This document shows positions 1-9,276 of a stretch of 64,000 bases of DNA, in pieces. Source of the stretch: Mucilaginibacter sp. SJ (GTDB taxonomy: Bacteria; Bacteroidota; Bacteroidia; Sphingobacteriales; Sphingobacteriaceae). Within the stretch, counting starts at the first letter, position 1. Each line of letters begins with the position of its first letter. The notes below the pieces were generated by a model. The model saw only the letters and a list, made by a program, of their open reading frames with translations. It did no database searches and had not been told where the DNA came from. The position numbers and the translations under genes are program-made. The stretch is from positions 5,828,001 to 5,892,000 of the forward strand of contig NZ_CP118631.1 in assembly GCF_028993635.1 (NCBI RefSeq), in the 5' to 3' direction.

Positions 1-1415
1 CATAGTGCTCCACTGAAGCTGGTCACCGCTGCCTGTACGCCGCTTCTCGTGATTGCCGTTCCTCCGTTATTCCAGGTTCCTGTCCACAGTACACGTCCCA
101 GCGCGTCGTATTTCATAAAAGTCCATTGATTGGTCAAACGCTGGTTGCCATCTTGCGTAGCTACAGCCTGGTCAAGCTTGTTATAAACAGTATATTCCCA
201 GTCCTTGCCCGGCAATCTTTTTTGCACAAGCCGGTTACGGCTGTCATACTGGTACTGGTAACACAGGTTGTTCAGGGTGGTTATATTAGCAGCGCTGGTA
301 ATGCCCGCATCAGCCCCGCTTTTCGGCGGTAGAACGAAAGATAGGTTTCCCAGGTCATCATATACATAATAAGTCGACAGTTGTTGCAATGCCCCGCCGC
401 TGAATAGGTATGTCCGTTTCAGAACCACATGTCCGGTTTTATCTTTGTATTCCTCGGTAGTACCGCCCCTGCCGCTCTTCCAGTTTTCATCCTTGCTCAC
501 TGTTACGGACAGTTGTCCAGCCTGGTAATAGTTACCTGCCGTGTTTCCATAATTCAGCGTGCGGCTCTGGTCGCTGTTGATATCCGCTCTATACAGGATC
601 ACCTGTCTGCTCAATGCAGTGTCTGTTCCGCTGAAAGCATTGATATTATTCGTCAAATAATCCAGCTTTACCGTATGTCCCGTCGTATTACCTGTGATAG
701 GTTGCCAGTCTGGACCTGGCGCTCCTTGCTCTGTCACCCGGTTTAATGGCGAGGGCTCAAAATTGGTCAATGACCAGGGGGATGAATTATAAACTATGCC
801 GTTACTTTGCTGGCTCCCCGATACCGCCGCACCTCCCGGATAATAGAAATTAGTCGGCCCCGTTGTCACCCCGTCAGTCTTATAGCTGCCATTGGCTGTG
901 GTAGCCGAGTAAGGCAGGTATTTCTGAGCTTCCCTGCCATACTGGTCATACGCAAAGGGCTGAACAATATCCATGGCTGAAGGCGAACCTTTTACCTGTA
1001 CTGTTTGCAGCGGTCTGCCCAGCCCGTCGAAATACTGCACGGTCTGCATCAGTTCACAGGTACCCCGGCTCGCAAAATCTCCCGTGTTTACGCCTGTACC
1101 CGCATTCTTAAAACCGCTGATGCGGGGAACCGAGGTCAGGATATAATTTTGACTTACGCTGAAGGACGAGTTCAGCGGCTGGCAATCAGGATTGGCTATA
1201 TACAGGCTCAAACTGCTGCCCGAAGCTGCCGTAAAGCTGAAGGTCGGGCTCAGCGTGATGCTGCTGTAACTATAGTATGAACCCGCTGTGGGTGTTCCTG
1301 TCATCGGAGCCGTTACCAGTGTTTGTGCCTGAGCGCTTATGCCCCAGAGCATGAAGCACAAAGCAGCATAAAGCTGCCTGAGCTTTAGTTTTATGGTGAT
1401 ATGGAGATTGTCCAT
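1..1415 (-). CDS. DUF6443 / RHS-repeat secreted protein, N-terminal part (runs off left edge)
   Basis: The minus-strand frame is open from an ATG at 1413-1415 to the window edge (about 471 codons). It opens with a signal peptide (hydrophobic core LYAALCFMLWGI, likely cut after SAQA). The segment around residues 100-150 (MQTVQYFDGLGRPLQTVQ) is the hallmark of DUF6443, the N-terminal domain of Bacteroidota RHS proteins. RHS-like YD motifs follow (YDQYGREAQKYLP, YDDLGNLSFVLPP, YDALGRVLWTG). Such proteins are secreted, build a beta-shell and often carry a variable C-terminal effector, which here would lie outside the window. It starts 19 bases after the stop of the upstream RHS-like gene, so it is probably co-transcribed with it. 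Family assignment is firm; the effector end cannot be seen. Confidence 0.85.
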   Translation of the reverse strand, partial: MDNLHITIKLKLRQLYAALCFMLWGISAQAQTLVTAPMTGTPTAGSYYSYSSITLSPTFSFTAASGSSLSLYIANPDCQPLNSSFSVSQNYILTSVPRISGFKNAGTGVNTGDFASRGTCELMQTVQYFDGLGRPLQTVQVKGSPSAMDIVQPFAYDQYGREAQKYLPYSATTANGSYKTDGVTTGPTNFYYPGGAAVSGSQQSNGIVYNSSPWSLTNFEPSPLNRVTEQGAPGPDWQPITGNTTGHTVKLDYLTNNINAFSGTDTALSRQVILYRADINSDQSRTLNYGNTAGNYYQAGQLSVTVSKDENWKSGRGGTTEEYKDKTGHVVLKRTYLFSGGALQQLSTYYVYDDLGNLSFVLPPKSGADAGITSAANITTLNNLCYQYQYDSRNRLVQKRLPGKDWEYTVYNKLDQAVATQDGNQRLTNQWTFMKYDALGRVLWTGTWNNGGTAITRSGVQAAVTSFSGAL

Positions 1416-1434
1416 GATGATTATGTTTTAAGGT

Positions 1435-4371
1435 TTACTGGTTTTGATAATGATAATCGATGTGCTTGACGATATTCTGATCCTTATCCTTAATGTTCAT
1501 CAAACGCTGAAAGCTGTCATACTCATAATAAGTGGTTTGACCTTTGGCGTCTGTAGCACTCTTCATACCTACCAATGGCACATAAGTATAAGTGGAGACC
1601 TGTGCCGCAGCCAGGCTGGACGCGGATCTGAGCGGCGCAAGGAAAGCATTTACAGCAGCATCTGTCGGTGATACATTGTCGCGAAAAGTTTGAACAGCAC
1701 TCGCTCCGCCAAGTACTGTCACTACCGTATTGTAATCTGCATTACTGATCTGGGCAATCGGATAATTTCCGCCATATCCATAGATATAACAGGTTGCAGA
1801 ACCACCATCTTTTGATACACTCTGGATATTGCCTTTGTTATCATATCCCTGGAATTGTAACCTCGGGTCAAAAGCCGCAGCAGCGGTGCTGGTATACACG
1901 GTTTGAGGGTTAAGAATGTTGTTACCCCAATCGGCATAACTATAAAGCATGGAACTTAGCGGGATGGTACTGTTTTTAAATGATGTTCTTTCGACAAGCG
2001 TGGTTAACCTGTTATTAGTTTTTAAAGTATTAACCATCGTTTGCTGAGCCGAGGTCAGGTTAGGGATACTGCTGCTTGTCGGATAATAGAAATTGGTTAG
2101 GTAACTATCGCCATTACTGGCTGTGACCGTTTGACGTGTCATATTATAGGGGGCGCCTATATCCCCATAATCATTGACAGTCGTTTGTGTAATCGTTCCG
2201 TTATTCTGATAATCTACTTTATTTTGATCCATCAATACATTTGCTAGCGTATTGATCTTGTAGGGAGCGACCAGGAAAGGTACCGGCGTCGGAGTAGCAT
2301 ATTGAAACCAATAATTATAAATAGAATAGGCACTGCTCCAGTATTTATTATCTGCTATTAATCCCTGGCCGCTATCCGCGACAATATTTGCCGCCGGGTT
2401 CACGATTAACCCCTGTACGTACGAGCTGAGCGGGCCGTTATTATCATATGAGTTAAAATGATAGTTCTCTTCTGACAGTAAGGTATAACCGGAACCATTG
2501 TTTTTATAAACTTCCTTTTTAACCAGATCAGGTGCCGGACAAACCAAACTGTTGAGGTTTTGCAGAAAATCAAGGTTATGACCCAGGTTGCTGATGAAAT
2601 AAACGTCGTTAGGAAGGTATTTGTAATAATAGATGGTTTTACCGCCGTCACTGTATTCTGTTACCACATCATACCAGATACTGGTATTCATGCTGAAATA
2701 CCGGTACCTGGACTGGCTGTTTACCGTTACCCTGCGAACGCTCCCTTCTGCCTCGTGACCAGAAGATGATGCATACAACATGCGTACATCCAGGAAGCTG
2801 TCATCCTCGGGATAACTGTTTAATACAGCCATACCGGATTCACCTGTACCGTAAGCATAGGTTTTGGTGATGGTCTTGGCCGAGACAGGGTCGTAAGTGT
2901 CGATTCGTCTGATCCGAAGGCCACCTCCATAATTTGCAACATTGTTATGCAGAAAAGCATGTGGCTCAAAATAGAAATTGCTCCAGCCACCGGTCGGATA
3001 AGTAATGCGCTGCAGGCTGTTACCCATCATGGCTGTCGTATCGACATCTTTATTAGCCCCCGAAAAATACTTATCCTGATAAACTGTAGTGTTACCGGTG
3101 CTCGGATTAGTTAACATCATCGGCAGCGTCATTGCCGGAATCATTGTGGTATTGCCCTTATTATTAAAATATCCCCAGCGGTCCTGGTCAAAAATATTAT
3201 AAGCAGGAAGGTGCGGGCGGTATTGCATTTTGTAGGTGCCCTGACCACTAATATTTACTGATTCAAGGTTCGTTGATGTACTGTTTACGGAAACATCGAT
3301 GTTCTTTATGATAATGCTCTGATCGCTGTTATAGATCTTGATGTTTTGCAAATACCCCTGATTAACAACGGTGCTGTAAGTAAACTTCGCGCTTCCTCCG
3401 GGAAATGTAATGGTCGAAAGGGTCATTTCGGTCCCGTTGCTGTCATAACCTGCTGAAACATTCTCACTGCCGTATTGCGCGCCGAGGTCGGCACCTCCGG
3501 GGATCCCGTAAAGATCGGAGGTCATCCTGAAATCAACCCCGATCGTTGTGAAATTGTCCCATATGGTTTCATACTGGTTGGGCGCTATTGCAGGACCATT
3601 CGCGACAGATGTTTGATATTGAAATGTTATCGCGTTGTTTTGGCCGGGTAAGCTAATACTTTTGAGCATCCAGGAAGTAATGTCCGTATTCGGCCCGTTA
3701 ACATATTCTACGGCTCCACCTACCAGTCCGAAATCGTAAACGATACCTTTATCGTCGGTAACCGTAAATCCATAACTCAGGTCAGAACTGTTTACAGGTG
3801 TAATTTTTATCGGGGCTGCAGGAACTGAAACCGCGGAAAAGGCGCTGCCGTTCCATTGTACAATAAAACTGCCGTTGTAATTAGGCAGGTGAACCGTGAA
3901 AATATCAAACTGTCCGTCGATACCATTTGTCGGAATTTCACCACCTGAAAGCGTAGAAATCTGGGAAAGATAATCGGCATCCTGGTTCTGGGTTTGGATA
4001 TTGTTTGTCCGGTACATATTGTCCGATTTTCCCATGATGGTCCTCGTGATCCGAAAGCCTGGAAAAAGGGACCAGCCATAGCCCAGGGTGCCGATAGATT
4101 GGCTTACTTTGATGCCCGAGGTATTATATTTCAATGACAGGGGAATATTAATACCTGGCAAGCTGATGGTATAAAGCGGGATAGAAACATTGACCGTACC
4201 GGTGGAACCATCCGCAGAATAGCCCAGGAACCGTTGAAACTCCTGCGACGTAGGGCTGGGCGGGATTATTTTCGGCACACTGATCCCGTTTGGGTCATTA
4301 TACTGGGCATGAACAGTTTGGGGAAGGGCTTGTAATAACAAGCCCGCTAATAACAAAAAGATATATTTCAT
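1435..4371 (-). CDS. RHS/SpvB-like secreted protein
   Basis: A 978-aa protein with a clear signal peptide (FLLLAGLLLQALPQTVHA). The N-terminal 100 residues (SVPKIIPPSPTSQEFQRFLG, then VNVSIPLYTI) match the start of the SpvB/RHS-like beta-rich proteins common in Bacteroidota. The C-terminus ends in a YD-type repeat (TDAKGQTTYYEYDSFQRL). There is no recognisable toxin domain after that repeat, and the protein stops soon after it. It sits between a tail-fibre-like gene (22-bp gap) and a DUF6443 RHS gene (19-bp gap) on the same strand. The three probably form one transcription unit encoding a cell-surface or secreted assembly. The function is inferred from family and context only. Confidence 0.8.
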   Translation of the reverse strand: MKYIFLLLAGLLLQALPQTVHAQYNDPNGISVPKIIPPSPTSQEFQRFLGYSADGSTGTVNVSIPLYTISLPGINIPLSLKYNTSGIKVSQSIGTLGYGWSLFPGFRITRTIMGKSDNMYRTNNIQTQNQDADYLSQISTLSGGEIPTNGIDGQFDIFTVHLPNYNGSFIVQWNGSAFSAVSVPAAPIKITPVNSSDLSYGFTVTDDKGIVYDFGLVGGAVEYVNGPNTDITSWMLKSISLPGQNNAITFQYQTSVANGPAIAPNQYETIWDNFTTIGVDFRMTSDLYGIPGGADLGAQYGSENVSAGYDSNGTEMTLSTITFPGGSAKFTYSTVVNQGYLQNIKIYNSDQSIIIKNIDVSVNSTSTNLESVNISGQGTYKMQYRPHLPAYNIFDQDRWGYFNNKGNTTMIPAMTLPMMLTNPSTGNTTVYQDKYFSGANKDVDTTAMMGNSLQRITYPTGGWSNFYFEPHAFLHNNVANYGGGLRIRRIDTYDPVSAKTITKTYAYGTGESGMAVLNSYPEDDSFLDVRMLYASSSGHEAEGSVRRVTVNSQSRYRYFSMNTSIWYDVVTEYSDGGKTIYYYKYLPNDVYFISNLGHNLDFLQNLNSLVCPAPDLVKKEVYKNNGSGYTLLSEENYHFNSYDNNGPLSSYVQGLIVNPAANIVADSGQGLIADNKYWSSAYSIYNYWFQYATPTPVPFLVAPYKINTLANVLMDQNKVDYQNNGTITQTTVNDYGDIGAPYNMTRQTVTASNGDSYLTNFYYPTSSSIPNLTSAQQTMVNTLKTNNRLTTLVERTSFKNSTIPLSSMLYSYADWGNNILNPQTVYTSTAAAAFDPRLQFQGYDNKGNIQSVSKDGGSATCYIYGYGGNYPIAQISNADYNTVVTVLGGASAVQTFRDNVSPTDAAVNAFLAPLRSASSLAAAQVSTYTYVPLVGMKSATDAKGQTTYYEYDSFQRLMNIKDKDQNIVKHIDYHYQNQ

Positions 4372-4393
4372 TGAATAAGGAATTAGGTTGGTA

Positions 4394-5074
4394 TTAATTC
4401 TTGTGTATTTCTTTGGCCAGTGCAGCCAATTGCTGTTTTAATAGATCAAGTTGTTGCTGCTGATTTTCCTTGTTTTCTTTTAGCTCCCGGGTTTCTTTAT
4501 CTTTTTCGATCAGGTAGAGAGTCAGTTCTTCGACTTTTTTCAGCAGCAATCTGTTCATCTCGCCAAGGTTCTGCCCGTCCTTCGCAATTTCATTTGCCGA
4601 TGGAATTTCAGGCAGGTGCTGATTTTGATCGATGTAAGTTTTGACAGCCGAAAGGGTGGGTAATTGGTATTCTTTCTTGAACACATAGTCCGGCCATGCC
4701 GAATAGAGTTTGACGAATACGGCAGACGCAATAGCGCTACCATTAACTGCAAGTTTATAACCCGAAGGCATGGTTTGTGTACCGATGGAAAGACCATCAT
4801 TAAAGATTGAATTTCCATTTACCGCGATACCGTTTGCGCCAATTTTAACGGCAAACCCAACTCCAACCACAGGATCAACGTAGCTACCGAGGTAATAGTG
4901 AGATTCGCTGGATGCAGTAATACCGCCGGCGACATCCAATTTGGTTTGAGGGGAAGTGGTACCAATACCAATAGAGTTGGTAGTAGATGTTACTGTCCCG
5001 CTTGTAGTCCATTGACCCCAAAGACAGTTCGATACCGAGACGAGTGCAATTGTAATAAAGGTTAGTTTTTTCAT
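4394..5074 (-). CDS. Tail-fibre-like secreted protein with C-terminal coiled coil
   Basis: A 226-aa protein with a signal peptide (MKKLTFITIALVSVSNCLWG). An early segment NSIGIGTTSPQTKLDVAG (residues 33-50) is typical of the repeat preceding S74-type tail-fibre domains in Bacteroidota. Near residues 125-165 comes VKTYIDQNQHLPEIPSANEI, the conserved 'HLPEIPSA' element of such proteins. The last 60 residues are charged heptad-like sequence, predicted as a trimerising coiled coil. It is the first well-supported gene of the RHS operon. The S74 autoprotease Ser/Lys dyad is not evident, so proteolytic activity should not be assumed. Confidence 0.75.
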   Translation of the reverse strand: MKKLTFITIALVSVSNCLWGQWTTSGTVTSTTNSIGIGTTSPQTKLDVAGGITASSESHYYLGSYVDPVVGVGFAVKIGANGIAVNGNSIFNDGLSIGTQTMPSGYKLAVNGSAIASAVFVKLYSAWPDYVFKKEYQLPTLSAVKTYIDQNQHLPEIPSANEIAKDGQNLGEMNRLLLKKVEELTLYLIEKDKETRELKENKENQQQQLDLLKQQLAALAKEIHKN

Positions 5075-5310
5075 ATGATTGATTTTGAAATGGTTATTGT
5101 TTGGCTGGTGAAGTAATGCGCACCTGACATAACATTTTCAGGAAACCGGTAACCTTCGAATAGGAAGAGCGATATTGCCAGTTTTTTAATACACCGGGAA
5201 AAACCTGTCGGATAACTTGTGATGTGCCCAGTAGTCGGATCTCGGGCATGAACAAATGATAGAATGACCGGCAGTGTTAGAACTGCTAACGGTATAAATA
5301 TGCGATTCAT
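5071..5310 (-). CDS. Small secreted hypothetical protein (doubtful)
   Basis: A 79-codon frame whose stop overlaps the next gene's start by four bases (ATGA at 5071-5074), as in coupled operons. Its N-terminus (MNRIFIPLAVLTLPVILSFVHA) reads as a signal peptide. The remaining 55 residues resemble nothing I recognise. It could instead be leader sequence of the RHS operon that happens to be open. Confidence 0.3.
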   Translation of the reverse strand: MNRIFIPLAVLTLPVILSFVHARDPTTGHITSYPTGFSRCIKKLAISLFLFEGYRFPENVMSGAHYFTSQTITISKSII

Positions 5311-5575
5311 TGGATAAAATTTAGATCGTTTGTCGAGGGGGTATTTTCCGTAGACGATCTAATGACAACCGATTTGTGATTTGATACTCATCAATGGGTG
5401 TTTATTTTATTTTTTTATTCTTATTAGGGAGGCATAAATAAATTATTAACTTCCTTCATTCTTAGTCGACAAGCGGCTATTGTGATTAGGTTCCTCTAAA
5501 AATAAAGAATAGTAAACTTTTGGTTTAACAGAATGCACTTACTATTCTTTATCATTGTATAGAGTATTTTATATA

Positions 5576-5728
5576 ATGAAATCAAACGAGGAGAAATTAA
5601 AACGGCAACAAATAAAAAAAGAGTTCAAGCGAAAAGAAGAAGAAGTTCCAAGAGAACGCAGAGGAAACTTATTTTATAAATTTTCAAATTTTTCTTCGAC
5701 ATTGAATAGCACCTCACAATCGCAATAA
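5576..5728 (+). CDS. 50-aa basic small ORF (hypothetical)
   Basis: ATG at 5576 to TAA at 5726-5728. It encodes 50 residues: a highly charged Lys/Glu/Arg half (MKSNEEKLKRQQIKKEFKRK at the start) then a Ser/Phe/Asn-rich tail. It would be a helical basic peptide. There is no obvious ribosome binding site and no family I recognise. It may be spurious, but it is the only open frame in a long non-coding stretch. Confidence 0.25.
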   Translation: MKSNEEKLKRQQIKKEFKRKEEEVPRERRGNLFYKFSNFSSTLNSTSQSQ

Positions 5729-5934
5729 CCACCCTGTTCACGGAGCTATGAAATGACATTATGTGATGGTAGATGGTGCTTGTTTAAAAACTATTCGGCG
5801 AGAATTAAGTATGATTGCATGGAACATCACCAAGTTTATCGTTTAATTTGTCAAACAGTTCAAAAAAGTTATTCACTGGCATAGTTAGACTTGCAGCGAA
5901 GGTAAGCCTGGGTACTATCTATCTATTACAAATA

Positions 5935-5962
5935 AACGCCGGGCTTAATCAGCCTGGCGTTT
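5935..5962 (-). terminator. Rho-independent-type hairpin
   Basis: A 10-bp stem (AACGCCGGGC pairing with GCCTGGCGTT, one G-U pair) with a 7-base loop. On the minus strand it is followed by TTTATTTG. It lies about 30 bases past the stop of the OB-fold remnant at 5993, which fits termination of that former gene. Confidence 0.55.
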
Positions 5963-5992
5963 CCTGTTCCAAAATAACATAGCTTCGTCAAA

Positions 5993-6115
5993 TCAATTTT
6001 CAATAATTAAAGCGTGTGTATCCTCAACAACAATCTCAGGTTGGCCCCGATATTCAATCAACTTTCCCTGTACGGTAATGGTCTTATCGTCTATTTGACC
6101 CGCTAGCTTTAAAGA
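5993..6115 (-). pseudogene. C-terminal remnant of an OB-fold-like protein
   Basis: The minus strand reads SLKLAGQIDDKTITVQGK, then LIEYRGQPEIVVED and IIEN before a TGA at 5993-5995. That is the pattern of the last strands of a bacterial OB fold (V-x-G-K-x-x-E-Y-x-G-x-P-E-I-x-V-x-D). An in-frame TGA precedes it at 6116-6118 and no start codon is available. Only the 3' end of the gene remains, with its terminator-like hairpin just beyond. Confidence 0.4.
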
Positions 6116-6273
6116 TCAGCGATAGACCAGTCGGCTAAATGGTTTTATTGCATTATGGGCGTTTCGTCTGGCTGGCTTATAGCGCGTAGCCTGAATACCT
6201 GCGGATTAGACAATTAACGAGAGGTTGATTTCATTTACTAAAACCCATTCTGCTTGGAAAACCGTGCGACTGG

Positions 6274-7046
6274 TCAGAATTGAAAGAAGTCGTCCAGGTC
6301 TGGGGCGGTCTGGTCAAGATGGGGTTTCAGCGGTGTGTGGGCCAGCGGTATGCGCACAGGCACCCGAAGATGAATTGGCACCTTGCCACTGATTCGGAAC
6401 CGGTCGGGAAAGACTGCCTGCGCATTGTTTCTGATCAGCAAATCCAGTGGGATATCCTGATCTACCGGTACCGTTAACTCCAGAGATACTGGTATCTTGT
6501 CTTTAATAACCATTCTTACCGGAATATCGGTTTTAAAGCGAGTATTTGTCTCCAGCCTGGCTGCCAGCAATTGATCAACTGGGATACTTGCCTTGACTCG
6601 GATCCGCGCGTGTGCCGGACCGGGCATCTCGAATCGCTGATCAACTGGGATCTGCCCGCGGACCTGTAGCTGCATTGTCTCGGGTAATTGCAGGAGCGTA
6701 TCGATCGCGATGGTTTGTGCAATTGGCAGGTCAATCGGGATCTGCAGTGTGGTATGGAAAGGGATCGACATTTTACCCGGATCTTACTGTGAAGGTCCAT
6801 GCCCAGCTTTACCGGCACGCGACCGCCGATGCTGATAGCGGTTTCCAGCGGAATCGTATCCGTCACGTCTGCCGTATAGCTGATGTAACTCCGGCCGATG
6901 GCGCGCAGATTGTTCGCTGCGTCCGTCAGTTTGGTCTTGCCGTGAAAGTAGACGGTGACAAGAATGACGATTAAACCGAGGGTCAACAACAGATTCAGGA
7001 TGACCAGCGTCCAAAATACTTTCGGTGCTTTGAACGAAACACTCAT
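6274..7046 (-). pseudogene. Membrane-anchored protein with Ile-Pro-Val strand repeats, frameshifted
   Basis: Two overlapping minus-strand frames complete each other. The first (from ATG at 7046) has one N-terminal transmembrane helix (FWTLVILNLLLTLGLIVILV) and reads through VKLGMDLHSKIRVK. The second, entered at 6771, continues MSIPFHTTLQIPIDLPIAQT to a stop at 6274. Together they give about 257 aa. The switch falls in a run of four A residues (6771-6774 as TTTT on plus); one extra A would restore SKIxVKMSIPF. The extracytoplasmic part is a string of short strands ending in IPV/IPID (PVDQ, DIPVRM, KIPVSL, VPVDQDIPLDL). I do not recognise the family. It overlaps the upstream membrane-protein gene by four bases. 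The break may be real decay or a homopolymer sequencing error. Confidence 0.6.
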
Positions 7047-8092
7047 GATTTAAAGATACCGGGTAAGAATGAGCTCAGAATAGGCGCCAGTACAGGTATC
7101 GCATATTTGATCGTTTCGACAGCGTCGAACTTCAGCTGAAGGTATTTTTCCATCCCCTCACTGGTTTCGATCCAGGTCTTGAGCTCCGCAGTGGTAGCGG
7201 GCATTGCCCCCATTTGTTTGATAATAATCGCCCTGCCGAGATCCGACAGAAGTAGTTTACAGGGGATAAAGGTCGTGGCGATAAATACCGTGAATATGAG
7301 TCCGAAAAGGGTCAGCCCATGAATGTCGAAGTACTTGGCCATATTCAGATCCTTTTCGGTCGCCATAAAAAAATATACAGTGATCATGCCCGAGGACAAA
7401 ATATAACCGGTAATCATGAGAAAACACTCCATCGCTTCCTTAAGCTCGAAATATCGCTCTATGATATTTTCCTGAAATTCTTCCCGTACCAACTTCATGC
7501 AAGCGCAGCCGGAAAGGATCAGGCCCAGGACGCTCACGCCTGCGGCCGAAATGCTGATGGCCAGCAGCAGGATGATCTTCGGCCACATATGATTGAGTGG
7601 TATGGCCGGCCAGTGATAATAGCCACCGGAATTGAAAGGAACGATATATGAAGTGGAACTGATGATCATCATCAGAAGGACCAAGATCAACGAGATTACG
7701 ACCTCTTTCTGGTCGATCTGTGACGTATTGAAATTCTTGCGAAGTTTTTGATAGGCCGCCAGGCCAAGGGCCACAGCCGCACCGGTATGGATGGTAAATA
7801 GCATGACCCAGGTGAAGAATTCGGGCAACTCGTTCATTATGGCATGTGTGCCAATTACGGTCGTGGTGATTTTGGTTACGGTGATTTTGCCTGCGATTTT
7901 TTTGGTTATTATGAGTGGTGTCTTTAGCGGGTAGCGCAGCGGGATCAGCGCATCTCCGCTTAAGCCAATGATATTTTCAAAAAAGAAAATGACCAGCGCG
8001 GTCAGGAAGCCCGCAATAAATCCGGAGATCATCAACAGGATCGGATTCTGATAGATCCGGTTTGCGATAAGTCTGCGATAGGACGAGGTCAT
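7043..8092 (-). CDS. Multi-pass membrane protein of unknown function
   Basis: A 349-aa protein with about seven hydrophobic segments. Examples are ILLMISGFIAGFLTALVIFF near residue 20, FFTWVMLFTIHTGAAVALGL near 92, VVISLILVLLMMIISSTSYI near 130, IILLLAISISAAGVSVLGLI near 172, and others near 228 and 255. A final hydrophobic patch (AIPVLAPILSSFLPGIF) ends the protein. No catalytic or transporter motif stands out. Its stop overlaps the start of the next gene (ATGA at 7043-7046), so the two are translationally coupled and probably work together at the inner membrane. I do not recognise the family. Confidence 0.65.
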   Translation of the reverse strand: MTSSYRRLIANRIYQNPILLMISGFIAGFLTALVIFFFENIIGLSGDALIPLRYPLKTPLIITKKIAGKITVTKITTTVIGTHAIMNELPEFFTWVMLFTIHTGAAVALGLAAYQKLRKNFNTSQIDQKEVVISLILVLLMMIISSTSYIVPFNSGGYYHWPAIPLNHMWPKIILLLAISISAAGVSVLGLILSGCACMKLVREEFQENIIERYFELKEAMECFLMITGYILSSGMITVYFFMATEKDLNMAKYFDIHGLTLFGLIFTVFIATTFIPCKLLLSDLGRAIIIKQMGAMPATTAELKTWIETSEGMEKYLQLKFDAVETIKYAIPVLAPILSSFLPGIFKS

Positions 8093-8187
8093 TCAGATAT
8101 GGATCAATACATTGAAATTACGTTGATTATCAATAGCTAATCCCATACAATATCGTATTTATAAAGCAAATAATAATGAAAATATTT

Positions 8188-8630
8188 TTATATAGTCGGT
8201 TGTGATAAGCCGGCGATAAAATCGGCAACGAACCTGTTTACCGCTTTCGGGTTTTCGATCATGCTCTGATGGCCTTCTGATAATAATTTTAATTGGAGCC
8301 AGCGATCTTTCGGTGCATATCGACACTCGCTTCCAGGGAAGTCAGGCGGTCGTTCTCTGCGCCGATGATCAGGATAGGGACATCGATGGAATGAAGTTGT
8401 GCCGATACATCGAATTGTTCAATCCTCAATAAGGCTTCGGCCACGGTATAAGGAGAGGTGCGTGCGGCCAGTTTGGACATAAAAAGCAACTCTCCGGGAG
8501 ATTGCTTGCCTGTAAAATAAAGATAGCGGTAAAATAGTGCACCGAGACCTACGGTGTAGCAAAGCCAGCTGCAGGCCCAATACAGGGGGTAAACAGCGCG
8601 CAGCAGCCGTAACAGGTCGAGCCCCCACCT
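8188..8630 (-). pseudogene. Alpha/beta-hydrolase remnant
   Basis: The frame from about 8630 reads an internal cap-like region, then LLRIEQFDVSAQLHSIDVPI and LIIGAENDRLT, the Asp-bearing strand of an alpha/beta hydrolase. It hits a stop after KIAGSN at 8289. A second frame resumes immediately with LKLLSEGHQSMIENPKAVNR and FVADFI, the catalytic-His segment, ending at 8188. The nucleophile-elbow half is missing; an in-frame TAG lies just upstream of 8630. So the gene is both 5'-truncated and frameshifted. No remaining part has a usable start. Confidence 0.6.
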
Positions 8631-8834
8631 GGGCTACACTCGTATCTCTATTTCGTGTTGATTTTCAATTGTTTACGAGATGCACAAAAGGCCTGGTGGC
8701 CGTTTTGGGGTTTCACCTCTCTGACTTTTCAAAAATACCTAAAAATCAGCTATTTACAAAGGGAAAAAAATCATGGTTCCAGGTTCGAGCCGAAGCGGGC
8801 GCATGAACACTTTAGAAATCCACCCTAATAGAAA

Positions 8835-8854
8835 GCCCCGCTTAAAAGCGAGGC
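8835..8854 (-). terminator. Hairpin downstream of the 9-10 kb gene pair
   Basis: CCCCGCTT and AAGCGAGG form an 8-bp stem with one mismatch. On the minus strand it is followed by the T-rich stretch CTTTCTATT. It lies about 60 bases past the stop of the 8914-9276 gene. Confidence 0.5.
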
Positions 8855-8913
8855 CAAATCTTTCTATTCATCTACTTTAACCGAGACCGGTCTTAAATAA
8901 AGAGGTTCTACGC

Positions 8914-9276
8914 CTAAGTTTGTGAAGCAACTTCTTTTGATAATTCTTTGAAAAGATCCTTAACGCGTTTTGAAGGATGAGGGAAATAGTTCAAAAGCAT
9001 CGTCTCATAAATTGCAAAGTAATCCATTTTTTTAATTGGCGTGGTCGTACCTGAAAAACTGATGAAAATATTGCGATTAATATCTTCTCCAAGAAAAGCT
9101 TTATAATCCGCATCACTTACCTGATAGGCTTCTAATGCTTCTTCGTACGAAAAATCGTGATCTTTTACACTTTGACGGACAGCCATGCATCGTTGTTCCA
9201 GTTGTTGAGCAGCGTCTCCAATCAGTGTTTCGCCGATATATCCTGATTCTGTATATTTATTTCTGTCCAGTAACAT
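8914..9276 (-). CDS. Hypothetical protein, second gene of a two-gene unit
   Basis: A 120-aa acidic protein without signal peptide or membrane segment. Its predicted helices include a motif-like stretch (YEEALEAYQVSDADYKAFLG, residues 44-63). The start overlaps the end of the 9257-10009 gene by 20 bases, a strong sign of co-translation. I do not recognise the family. The small acidic partner behind a larger gene resembles effector-immunity or toxin-antitoxin layouts, but nothing in the sequence proves it. Confidence 0.6.
   Translation of the reverse strand: MLLDRNKYTESGYIGETLIGDAAQQLEQRCMAVRQSVKDHDFSYEEALEAYQVSDADYKAFLGEDINRNIFISFSGTTTPIKKMDYFAIYETMLLNYFPHPSKRVKDLFKELSKEVASQT

Larger units (their letters stand above)
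5311..5992. other. Gene-poor AT-rich region
   Basis: About 680 bases with one short plus-strand frame (5576-5728) and a hairpin near 5935-5962, both listed separately. I see no tRNA, IS end or long repeat here. The promoter of the RHS operon should lie near 5311-5420, but no convincing TAnnTTTG element with correct spacing stands out. Confidence 0.5.

Noticed and set aside
8765..8806. Sequence ggttccaggttcgagccgaagc resembling a tRNA T-arm and possible attachment site
   Set aside because: No acceptor, D or anticodon arm can be folded around it and no matching direct repeat was found. A chance GTTCGAGCC is more likely.
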